A DNA stretch of 64,000 bases from Bacteroidota bacterium. Its GTDB lineage: Bacteria; Bacteroidota; Bacteroidia; Flavobacteriales; Weeksellaceae. Of the stretch, positions 1-7,405 are shown in pieces. The notes below the pieces were generated by a model that saw nothing but the letters and a program-made list of their open reading frames with translations, did not search any database and had not been told where the DNA came from. The position numbers and the translations under genes are program-made. Numbering within the stretch: the stretch's first letter is position 1; each line of letters opens with the position of its first letter. Location: positions 1-64,000 of the forward strand of contig JAEWIR010000025.1 of NCBI GenBank assembly GCA_023386965.1, given 5' to 3'.

Positions 1-399
1 GTTTATAAGCCGGGTAACGTAAAACTTACACCTAAGATTCTGGACAATTCACAGAAATTCGTTCAGGAAAAATTTGGCACAGCTGAAAAGCCGATCAACT
101 TTGTATTCCACGGCGGTTCCGGCTCCACACTGGAAGAAATCAGAGAGGCGATTGATTACGGAGTAATTAAGATGAATATCGATACTGATCTTCAGTTTGC
201 ATACACTGAAGGTGTTCGCGACTATGTGGCTGAAAAGATGGAATATCTGAAAGCGCAGATCGGAAACCCAGAAGGTGATGATAAGCCTAACAAGAAATTC
301 TACGATCCAAGGGTTTGGATCAGAAAAGGTGAAGAAACATTCGGAACCAGACTGGTTCAGGCATTTGAGGACCTGAACAATGTAAACACCCTTAAGTAA
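1..399 (+). CDS. fbaA: class II fructose-bisphosphate aldolase, C-terminal part (5' end outside window)
   Basis: The reading frame is open from base 1 and ends at the TAA at 397-399; only the last 132 residues are present. The text contains the class II aldolase signature VFHGGSGS (loop that binds the phosphate of the substrate and a zinc-ligand histidine) followed by GVIKMNIDTDLQ, which carries the conserved Asn/Asp residues of the active site. The end (RVWIRKGEETF) matches the long E. coli FbaA-type enzymes. It cleaves fructose 1,6-bisphosphate to triose phosphates in glycolysis/gluconeogenesis and needs Zn2+. A strong hairpin follows directly, so this is probably the end of its transcript. 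Confidence 0.95.
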   Translation, partial: VYKPGNVKLTPKILDNSQKFVQEKFGTAEKPINFVFHGGSGSTLEEIREAIDYGVIKMNIDTDLQFAYTEGVRDYVAEKMEYLKAQIGNPEGDDKPNKKFYDPRVWIRKGEETFGTRLVQAFEDLNNVNTLK

Positions 400-405
400 C
401 AGTTA

Positions 406-465
406 GAATTCCAAAGGAGCTCAGTAAATCGGAAAATTACAGAACTCCTTTGGAATTCAGTTTTA
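406..465 (+). terminator. hairpin terminator after fbaA
   Basis: Perfect 14-bp inverted repeat GAATTCCAAAGGAG (406-419) / CTCCTTTGGAATTC (445-458), loop of 25 nt, followed by AGTTTTAATAAA. It fills the gap between fbaA and accD. The T run is short, so termination may be partial. Confidence 0.7.
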
Positions 466-479
466 ATAAATATTAGATA

Positions 480-1331
480 ATGGCATTTGACTGGTTTAAA
501 AGAAAGGCGCAGAATATAACAACTTCTACAGAAGACAAAAAGGACGTTCCTAAAGGTTTGTGGCACCAGACCCCATCCGGAAAGATAGTGGAGCATGAAG
601 AGCTCAGGAAAAACAATTATGTTTCTCCTGAAGACGGGTTCCATGTGCGCATAGGCAGTACCGAATTCTTTGAAATGCTTTTTGACGGAAATCAGTACAA
701 AGAACTGGATAAGGACGTGGAAAGTGTGGATATGCTGAACTTTAAGGATACAAAAGCATATTCAGAAAGATTGAAGGAGGTGAAGGCCAAAACCAAACTC
801 ACAGATTCAATACGGAACGCTACCGGAACCGTGAACGGTGCGCCTATGGTGGTTTCCTGTATGGATTTCTCTTTCATTGGAGGATCTTTGGGCTCTGTAA
901 TGGGTGAGAAAATCCGCCGTGCGGTGGATTACTGCATCGAAAATAAACTTCCGTACATGATTATATGTCAGTCCGGTGGTGCACGAATGCAGGAAGCCAC
1001 TTATTCGCTGATGCAATTGGCTAAAGTGCAGAGTAAACTGGCACAGCTGTCTGAAGCCGGCCTGCCCTATATTGCATATCTGTGCGACCCAACTTTTGGC
1101 GGGATCACCGCTTCGTTTGCGATGACGGCAGATATCATTATGGCAGAACCGGGTGCGCTTATCGGATTTGCAGGCCCGCGCGTTATTAAAGAGACCATTG
1201 GGCGTGATTTGCCGGAAGGTTTCCAGACATCTGAATTCATTCAGGAAAAAGGATTTGTTGATTTCATCGTACGCCGCACCGAAATCAAGGAAACAGTTTC
1301 CAAAACGGTTAAACTACTGACCCCGGCTTAA
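480..1331 (+). CDS. accD: acetyl-CoA carboxylase carboxyltransferase subunit beta, lacking the zinc ribbon
   Basis: 283 residues. Beta half of the carboxyltransferase that moves CO2 from carboxybiotin to acetyl-CoA, the first step of fatty acid synthesis; cytoplasmic, partner AccA (not in window). Crotonase-fold motifs are intact (CQSGGARMQE, FGGITASFAMTADI, GPRVIKETIG). The N-terminal C4 zinc ribbon normal in AccD is absent: where CxxC pairs are expected there are TPSG (31-34) and SPED (49-52), and there is no Cys before about residue 126. The ribbon region is otherwise aligned (GLW..., FHVRIGS), so this is residue loss, not truncation. Own terminator downstream. Confidence 0.95.
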   Translation: MAFDWFKRKAQNITTSTEDKKDVPKGLWHQTPSGKIVEHEELRKNNYVSPEDGFHVRIGSTEFFEMLFDGNQYKELDKDVESVDMLNFKDTKAYSERLKEVKAKTKLTDSIRNATGTVNGAPMVVSCMDFSFIGGSLGSVMGEKIRRAVDYCIENKLPYMIICQSGGARMQEATYSLMQLAKVQSKLAQLSEAGLPYIAYLCDPTFGGITASFAMTADIIMAEPGALIGFAGPRVIKETIGRDLPEGFQTSEFIQEKGFVDFIVRRTEIKETVSKTVKLLTPA

Positions 1332-1350
1332 TTTTAAAAACACTCTATAG

Positions 1351-1380
1351 ATCTCACCTTATCGGGTGAGATTTCTGTTT
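1351..1380 (+). terminator. terminator after accD
   Basis: Inverted repeat ATCTCACC (1351-1358) / GGTGAGAT (1365-1372) with a TTATCG-type loop and then TTTCTGTTT. A GTG that could start the next gene (1366) lies inside the stem, which argues for the downstream ATG at 1381. Confidence 0.7.
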
Positions 1381-1893
1381 ATGCGGAAGTTACCTACCCT
1401 GTTTATCCGGACTCTTTCTACCTTAAGCTTTGAAAAGATCGTGATGCTTATCAGAGCCACGGCACCTCATCCTTTATTCACACTTTTGAGTTTTTACGCA
1501 ACTGTAAGGTCTTTTTCCATTGCGCAAAAACATTTTCCGAAGACCAGTGCTGCAAACGGAATCGGCAATGCTTACCGGCATGCCTTATGGACCTGCCTGA
1601 TTTTGATGTACTGCTGCAAGGTTTCCTCTCCGCAAAAGGCGTTGAATTACTGTAAGAAAATTACCGATCTGCACGAGGAACTTTTCCCCAATAAACCGCT
1701 GGAAAAAAAAATGGACCTGCACAATAACCAGATAGGAATGAATCTTTTTATGGAACTTCTGCAGGGCATTCACAGACAGTTTTTTGAAACTTCATTTTTT
1801 GTGGAACACCTGATGGCCAAGACAAAAACTGCGGTAATACTTTCAGATATTAATCAGAATCCGGGTGAGGAACTGGTTTACCTGGAGGAGTAG
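1381..1893 (+). CDS. conserved hypothetical protein, DUF6973-like
   Basis: 170 residues from the ATG at 1381; a GTG five codons upstream lies in the accD terminator and was not used. The middle has GNAYRHALWTCL, a HEE segment and MDLHNNQIGMN. This His/Asn-rich pattern resembles the Bacteroidetes domain DUF6973, seen in lysozyme-like or phospholipase-like contexts, but the family match is from memory and function is unknown. No signal peptide is evident. No clear operon partner: a terminator lies upstream and a convergent gene downstream. Confidence 0.7.
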   Translation: MRKLPTLFIRTLSTLSFEKIVMLIRATAPHPLFTLLSFYATVRSFSIAQKHFPKTSAANGIGNAYRHALWTCLILMYCCKVSSPQKALNYCKKITDLHEELFPNKPLEKKMDLHNNQIGMNLFMELLQGIHRQFFETSFFVEHLMAKTKTAVILSDINQNPGEELVYLEE

Positions 1894-1961
1894 ACGGTTC
1901 TCATTAAAGAGGACGGCCATCCCGTAAAGAAATGGCCATCCGGTCAATATTTAATCAATAA

Positions 1962-4088
1962 TTACACTTCAACTGCCGTTGCGCGGTAATTCTGCACCAA
2001 ATCCTGCTGCACATTTGACGGCACCAGCTGGTAGTCCGAGAATTTCATGCTGAACTTCGCTTTGCCGCCGGTGATTGATCTTAGTGAAGATCCATAGTCG
2101 TTCATTTCGGCCAGCGGCACCTCAGCCATAATCTTTTGGTAATGACCTTCAGTGTCCATACCGGTGATCATGGCACGTCGGGTTTGCAGATCACCCATCA
2201 CATCCCCGGTGGCTTCTTCTGGGCATAGAATGTCAACATGGTACATGGGTTCCAGCAGCTGGGGCTTCGCATTGTTGAAACCATCTCTGAATGCGCCGGA
2301 AGCTGCCAGCTGGAATGATATATCGTTACTGTCCACACTGTGCATCTTTCCGTCGTATACCACTACCCGTACGTTCTGACATGGAGATCCAGTTAAAGGG
2401 CCGTTTTTCATCTGCTGCATGATCCCTTTCTTGATGGCTCCGATGTAACGGTTGTCTATGGTGCCTCCTACAATACACCAGTAGAAAGCCAGTTTACCGC
2501 CCCAGGGCAGATCCTCAAAATCTTTCTGACGGATACTCAGTCCGGATGGTTCGTCCATTCCGTCGTAATAATTTTCAACACGCATATGGATCTCAGCAAA
2601 CTGTCCCGCACCACCTGACTGTTTTTTATGACGGTAACTTGCATCAGCACGTCCCGTAATGGTTTCCCTGTAAGAAATCCGCGGATCTTTCATCTGCATC
2701 TTTACCCCAAAATCCTTCTCCAACCTTTGTTTCAGCAAATCCAGATGCAACTGCCCCTGTCCGCCAATGATGGCTTCATGGGTGTCCGCATCAATATCAA
2801 GTTTCAGGGTTGGATCTTCCTCTTTCATTTTGTTCAGAGCTGCAAAAAGCTTTTCCGTATCGGCTGTAGTTTCAGCCCAAACAGCCTTCCTTACACGGCT
2901 TTCGGGAAATTCCATCGGCCTTATGCTCCTGGTGGCACCCCGGGCATTAAGAGTGCAGTTGGTACGCGTAGACTTAAGTTTTACAGTTACCCCCAAATCG
3001 CCGGCCTCCAGCTGACTGACGGGAATTCGCTCTTTTCCTTCAGAGACAAATAACTGCGCAATTCGTTCAATTTCTCCCGTTTCGGCATTCACAAGTTCAT
3101 CTCCCGGTTTCAGGATTCCGGACATCACCTTAAAGTAGGAAAGGAGCCCCACCTGAGGTTCGGAGCTTGTTTTGTAAATAAATACGGTGGTTTTTTCAGT
3201 GGGATCACAGGTCAGCTCACTGCCATCTAGCAGCCTCCTGGCCGGACGGTCCAGCGGTGAGGGCGCAATATCATCAATAAAGCCCATGACTCTCCCACTG
3301 CCCATGTCTTTCAGGCCCGAAGAGACAAAAACCGGGAAAAACTGCTGGTGCGCTAATGCGATGGTTATCCCTTTTGCCAGTTCTTCCTCCGTAAGTGTTC
3401 CCTGTTCAAAATATTTTTCCATGAGTCCTTCCTCATTTTCAGCGGCAATCTCTACAAGAGCATTATGCATCTCATTTGCCCGCTGTATCTCACTTTCGGG
3501 AATAGGCATCTTTTCGGGCTTGCCGCCACTTTCAGAAAATTCATACATCACCATCCTTAAAGCATCAATAATCCGGTTAAACTTGTCGCCAGCGTTCAGC
3601 GGATACTGTACTGGTACAATGCGGGAACCGAATCTTTCACGAGCTTGCTGCAGGGTACTGTCATAGTCAGCCTTGGGATGATCCATCTGATTGATAACGA
3701 AAATTGCGGGTGTTTCATAACGCTTAACATATTCCCATACAAGTTCGGTACCTCCCTCGACACCATTAGCAGCGTTCAGGACAATAACGGCAGTATCGGA
3801 AACCTTCAGCGAAGACACTACCTCACCCACAAAGTCATCAAAACCCGGAGTATCCAGAACATTGATCTTATTGTTTTTCCAGTTTACGAACATCTGGTGC
3901 GAGAAGATTGTATTTTCCCGCTGATGTTCCAGATCTGTGTTATCACTTACGGTATTGTGACCCTCTACGCTGCCGCGGCGCCTTATGGCTCCTCCTTCAT
4001 ACAACATTGCCTCTATAAGCGTGGTTTTGCCGGAACCGGAATGTCCCAGCATCACCACATTACGTAAATCTTGTGTTTGTGCACTCAT
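1962..4088 (-). CDS. fusA2: elongation factor G paralogue (EF-G2 type) with degenerate GTPase motifs
   Basis: 708 residues with the full EF-G domain order: G domain, beta-barrel (about 290-390), and the C-terminal domains (GGQGQLHLDLLKQRLE, then the EF-G IV/V region). The P loop is good (GHSGSGKT, 15-22), but switch II reads DTPGFDDF (79-86) where translational GTPases have DTPGHVDF: the catalytic His is Phe. Switch I reads QRENTI instead of ERGITI, and G4 is NQMD (133-136) instead of NKMD. LepA in the same window keeps DTPGHVDF. Bacteroides EF-G2 is known to translocate without GTP hydrolysis during starvation; a similar role here is inference. It is monocistronic, with its own putative promoter. 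Confidence 0.9.
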   Translation of the reverse strand: MSAQTQDLRNVVMLGHSGSGKTTLIEAMLYEGGAIRRRGSVEGHNTVSDNTDLEHQRENTIFSHQMFVNWKNNKINVLDTPGFDDFVGEVVSSLKVSDTAVIVLNAANGVEGGTELVWEYVKRYETPAIFVINQMDHPKADYDSTLQQARERFGSRIVPVQYPLNAGDKFNRIIDALRMVMYEFSESGGKPEKMPIPESEIQRANEMHNALVEIAAENEEGLMEKYFEQGTLTEEELAKGITIALAHQQFFPVFVSSGLKDMGSGRVMGFIDDIAPSPLDRPARRLLDGSELTCDPTEKTTVFIYKTSSEPQVGLLSYFKVMSGILKPGDELVNAETGEIERIAQLFVSEGKERIPVSQLEAGDLGVTVKLKSTRTNCTLNARGATRSIRPMEFPESRVRKAVWAETTADTEKLFAALNKMKEEDPTLKLDIDADTHEAIIGGQGQLHLDLLKQRLEKDFGVKMQMKDPRISYRETITGRADASYRHKKQSGGAGQFAEIHMRVENYYDGMDEPSGLSIRQKDFEDLPWGGKLAFYWCIVGGTIDNRYIGAIKKGIMQQMKNGPLTGSPCQNVRVVVYDGKMHSVDSNDISFQLAASGAFRDGFNNAKPQLLEPMYHVDILCPEEATGDVMGDLQTRRAMITGMDTEGHYQKIMAEVPLAEMNDYGSSLRSITGGKAKFSMKFSDYQLVPSNVQQDLVQNYRATAVEV

Positions 4089-4161
4089 AGTATTGATGGT
4101 TTTTAGTTTCTAGGAAAGGATGCTGCATCGAGGTAAGCCCATCATCTGCATTTTGACATAC

Positions 4162-4189
4162 TAAAGTTACGAAACTTTAAAATGCGCAA
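4162..4189 (-). promoter_or_regulatory. putative promoter with overlapping palindrome, upstream of the EF-G paralogue
   Basis: On the minus strand TTG (4187-4189), a 17-nt spacer, then TAACTTTA (4162-4169), one mismatch from the Bacteroidetes -7 box TAnnTTTG. An inverted repeat TAAAGTT-ACGA-AACTTTA (4162-4179) covers the -7 box, as a repressor site would. The leader to the start codon is about 70 nt. Confidence 0.4.
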
Positions 4190-4269
4190 TAAAAAAGTTT
4201 CCATGGTTTATCCATGATATTTAACATTGTTTTCCGAAAAGGCCTATTTTTAACGAAATTTTCAGAAGA

Positions 4270-5673
4270 ATGGTTTTAAGCAGAATATGGTCAGCCTTCA
4301 TCATTGTTGCCATCTTAGTAGCGAGCATAAAGTATCTTTTTTTCCCGGCATACGGCGATATTTATAATGACATGGTTGTGGGAAAGGGCGGAGACACTGT
4401 CCAAATTGCACAGCAGCCGCTTGCCAGCATGACGCCAACGGTGCAGGAGGCACTGAAAAAAACCGATCTCTACGAAGAGCAGCATATTTCCTATAAAACG
4501 GACAGCCTGAAACAGAATGTTCAGGTCTACCGCGTACAGGCTACGGACGGCGTAATCGGCACTTCCGAAACGGCAGTAAAAATCTGCATAGGGCTTATCG
4601 GGATTATGACCCTGTTTATGGGCTTTATGAGTATTGCTGAAAAGGCCGGCGGCATCAACCTGCTTTCCAGGATGATACAGCCGTTTTTTTCCAGACTGTT
4701 TCCTGAAGTTCCTAAAAACCACCCCTCATTCGGACATATGATGCTGAATTTCAGCGCTAATCTCCTGGGTCTGGATAATGCCGCCACCCCTTTTGGACTG
4801 AAAGCCATGGAAAGCCTGCAGACCCTTAACCCATCTGCTGAGCGGGCATCCAATGCGCAGATCATGTTTCTGTGTCTTCATGCAAGTGGCCTAACGCTTA
4901 TTCCGGTATCGATTATTGCCATCAGGGCCTCGATGAATGCTCAGAACCCAACTGATATCTTCCTGCCATGCCTTATTGCTACATTTGCCGCTACAATGGC
5001 CGCTATGATCATCGTATCCGTAAAGCAGAGAATAAATCTGTTTCAGCCTGTAATACTGGCGTATATCGGCGGGATCTCAGCGATAATTGCTGCTCTGGTC
5101 GTATTCCTGCTACGCCTTAACCAGTCCGAACTTGCCAGTTTCTCCAAAGTGCTGAGCAACGGAATTATCCTGCTTATCTTCTTCGCTATTGTTCTGGGCG
5201 GGATTTATAAGAAAATTAATGTTTTTGATGCTTTTATTGAAGGGGCAAAAGAAGGTTTCTGGACCTGCGTGAAAATCATTCCTTACCTGGTTGGGATGCT
5301 TATCGCAATTTCCATGCTCAGAACTTCCGGTGTGTTCGAGGTGATCATAGACGGAATGAAGTGGCTGGCTGCAGCTGCAGGCACCGATACAAGGTTTGTG
5401 GACGGACTTCCGACTGCGCTCATCAAACCTCTGTCGGGGTCGGGAGCACGCGGTATGATGGTAGATACTATGGCCACCTTCGGCGCGGACTCCTTCCCCT
5501 CACGTTTAGCGGGTATTCTTCAGGGAAGTTCAGACACTACATTTTATGTAATCGCGGTATATTATGGAGCGGTAAATATCCGCAACACAAGATATACGGT
5601 TGGAGCCATGCTGCTGGCTGACCTGGTGGGTATTACTACATCTGTTATTTTGGCCTATATGTTCTTTGGGTAA
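4270..5673 (+). CDS. SpmA-SpmB fusion, nucleoside-recognition (Gate) domain membrane protein
   Basis: 467 residues, many hydrophobic segments. After an N-terminal membrane anchor (about 5-27) and a periplasmic-looking stretch (30-100), an SpmA-type half carries GLDNAATPFGLKAM (167-180). A SpmB-type half follows, with LPTALIKPLSGSGARG (380-395) and SSDTTFYVIAVYYGAV. Both halves belong to the nucleoside-recognition/Gate family. In Firmicutes SpmA and SpmB are separate proteins needed for spore-core dehydration; this organism type does not sporulate, so the role is unknown, perhaps transport across the inner membrane. It stands alone, divergent from the EF-G paralogue. Confidence 0.85.
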   Translation: MVLSRIWSAFIIVAILVASIKYLFFPAYGDIYNDMVVGKGGDTVQIAQQPLASMTPTVQEALKKTDLYEEQHISYKTDSLKQNVQVYRVQATDGVIGTSETAVKICIGLIGIMTLFMGFMSIAEKAGGINLLSRMIQPFFSRLFPEVPKNHPSFGHMMLNFSANLLGLDNAATPFGLKAMESLQTLNPSAERASNAQIMFLCLHASGLTLIPVSIIAIRASMNAQNPTDIFLPCLIATFAATMAAMIIVSVKQRINLFQPVILAYIGGISAIIAALVVFLLRLNQSELASFSKVLSNGIILLIFFAIVLGGIYKKINVFDAFIEGAKEGFWTCVKIIPYLVGMLIAISMLRTSGVFEVIIDGMKWLAAAAGTDTRFVDGLPTALIKPLSGSGARGMMVDTMATFGADSFPSRLAGILQGSSDTTFYVIAVYYGAVNIRNTRYTVGAMLLADLVGITTSVILAYMFFG

Positions 5674-5723
5674 AAATATGGTTCTTGTGATAGGCGAAGA
5701 GTGCAAATTATAAATACAGATTA

Positions 5724-6764
5724 TCAGTCACCGAAAACCTCATTATGCTGTTCGGCCACACGGATAAATGTGGTTCGTTTGGAAAGCTCTTTAAGTTTTG
5801 ACGCACCTACATAGGTACACGCAGAACGCACGCCGCCCAGGATATCCCGAACGGTTTCTGCTACACCACCACGGTAGGGCACCTGGACAGTCTTGCCTTC
5901 GGAGGCACGATATCCTGCGACACCACCAGCATGTTTGTCCATGGCGGTCTTTGAGCTCATACCATAAAACTGGCGGAATTTTTTACCGTCAACCTCAACA
6001 ATCTCACCACCGCTTTCGGCATGTCCGGCCAGCATGCCGCCAAGCATCACAAAATCGGCTCCGCCACCAAAGGCTTTGGCCACATCGCCGGGAACTCTGC
6101 AGCCTCCATCCGAAATAATATGTCCGCCCAAACCGTGTGCGGCATCAGCACACTCAACGATAGCAGAAAGTTGCGGATATCCCACACCTGTCTTTATTCG
6201 GGTGGTGCATACGGAGCCCGGACCAATACCGACCTTAATAATGTCTGCACCGGCGAGAATCAGTTCTTCCACCATTTCGCCCGTCACCACATTTCCCGCC
6301 ATAATCGTTTTAGCTGGAAAATGATGTCTCATTTTCTGAACAAACTCTACAAAATATTCCGAATAACCATTTGCCACATCAATACACAGAAACTGCAGCC
6401 GCGAGTGGTGTTGAAAGAGGTTTTTGATTTTTTGCTCATCTTCTTTACCTGTACCTGTGCTCACTGCAATATGTTCGTAAATTCCATCTGTAGCAGTGCT
6501 GAGAAATTGATCCCATTCCTGCAGCGAGTAATGTTTATGAACAGCGGTCATCCATCCATCTTTTGCCAGTGCGGCAGCCATTTCAAATGTGCCCACCGTA
6601 TCCATATTCGCTGCGATAAGCGGTATACCGTTCCACTCTTTCTGCGAGTTCCTGAAGATAAATTTTCTTGTTAAATCCACTTCGGCGCGTGACTTTAATG
6701 TAGAACGTTTTGGCCGGATCATCACATCCTTAAAACCAAGTTTCATATCATTTTCAATTCTCAT
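5724..6764 (-). CDS. guaC: GMP reductase
   Basis: 346 residues, the usual length for GuaC. Converts GMP + NADPH to IMP + ammonia in purine salvage. It has the IMPDH/GMPR barrel with GPGSVCTTRIKTGVGYPQLS; the catalytic Cys is residue 186, as in human GMPR2. Further motifs are KRSTLKSRAEVDL, ANMDTVGTFEM and ISDGGCRVPGDVAKA. The absence of CBS domains separates it from IMP dehydrogenase. It starts 24 nt after the stop of the HD gene on the same strand, so the two are very probably cotranscribed, linking GMP turnover to alarmone turnover. Confidence 0.95.
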   Translation of the reverse strand: MRIENDMKLGFKDVMIRPKRSTLKSRAEVDLTRKFIFRNSQKEWNGIPLIAANMDTVGTFEMAAALAKDGWMTAVHKHYSLQEWDQFLSTATDGIYEHIAVSTGTGKEDEQKIKNLFQHHSRLQFLCIDVANGYSEYFVEFVQKMRHHFPAKTIMAGNVVTGEMVEELILAGADIIKVGIGPGSVCTTRIKTGVGYPQLSAIVECADAAHGLGGHIISDGGCRVPGDVAKAFGGGADFVMLGGMLAGHAESGGEIVEVDGKKFRQFYGMSSKTAMDKHAGGVAGYRASEGKTVQVPYRGGVAETVRDILGGVRSACTYVGASKLKELSKRTTFIRVAEQHNEVFGD

Positions 6765-6788
6765 TCGTTGCCATTTTATTATTGACAG

Positions 6789-7346
6789 TCATTTGGATTT
6801 CAAGGCCACAAGCGCCGCATCTACCACCACCAAAGCTTTCTCCCTTAATTCGCTGTTTCCACGGTTAAGTTTGAGGAGTATTTGACGTACTTCACGCAGA
6901 TAAACGCGTGCAAAATCGCCGTCCCCGGCAGAAATTTCCACCGCATTATCCATAATGTCGGCATACTTTATTGTCTGCGCGTCAGGCGATATGCGTATTA
7001 ACCGCTGCAGTTCTTTTTCTTTACGGGTTCGACGGTTCAAAAGTGGATAATTCTTTTTAATATAAACATCCGTCAGCTCGATCACCAGATCCACCGTTCT
7101 TTCTGTCTCGTCTTCATTCAGGTATATATTCAGGAACTTTCGCATTTCCCCGGCGGTAACCGGAGTATCTTCCAACACATCATGCAGCAGTGCAGCAGCA
7201 AGAACAGAAATATCAGAGGTATATATTTTTAAAGTTTCCATCACCCTTATCGGATGAACAATATATCTGTCCGGTGCGTATTTGCGGAGTTGTTCACCAT
7301 GAGCTCTGTCTGCAAATTCTGTTATATGTTGAAGAATATTATTCAT
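6789..7346 (-). CDS. HD-domain hydrolase, SpoT/MESH1-like
   Basis: 185 residues. Metal-dependent HD phosphohydrolase fold with the (p)ppGpp-hydrolase pattern: H31 (VHPIRV), H55-D56 in LLHDVLEDT with E59-D60, and D130 in KYADIMDN. There is no synthetase or TGS/ACT domain, so by length and motifs it resembles a stand-alone small alarmone hydrolase, although a general nucleotide-pyrophosphatase role cannot be excluded. First gene of an operon with guaC. Motifs are directly visible; the substrate is inferred. Confidence 0.8.
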   Translation of the reverse strand: MNNILQHITEFADRAHGEQLRKYAPDRYIVHPIRVMETLKIYTSDISVLAAALLHDVLEDTPVTAGEMRKFLNIYLNEDETERTVDLVIELTDVYIKKNYPLLNRRTRKEKELQRLIRISPDAQTIKYADIMDNAVEISAGDGDFARVYLREVRQILLKLNRGNSELREKALVVVDAALVALKSK

Positions 7347-7405
7347 ACTTGTATATATTACGGAAAGTGCGGCAAAATCTGTTCCTATACCCTTTCACGA
7401 TAACG

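Noticed and set aside
1366..1380. GTG start of the DUF6973-like gene at 1366
   Set aside because: Lies in the accD terminator hairpin; the ATG at 1381 needs no such overlap.
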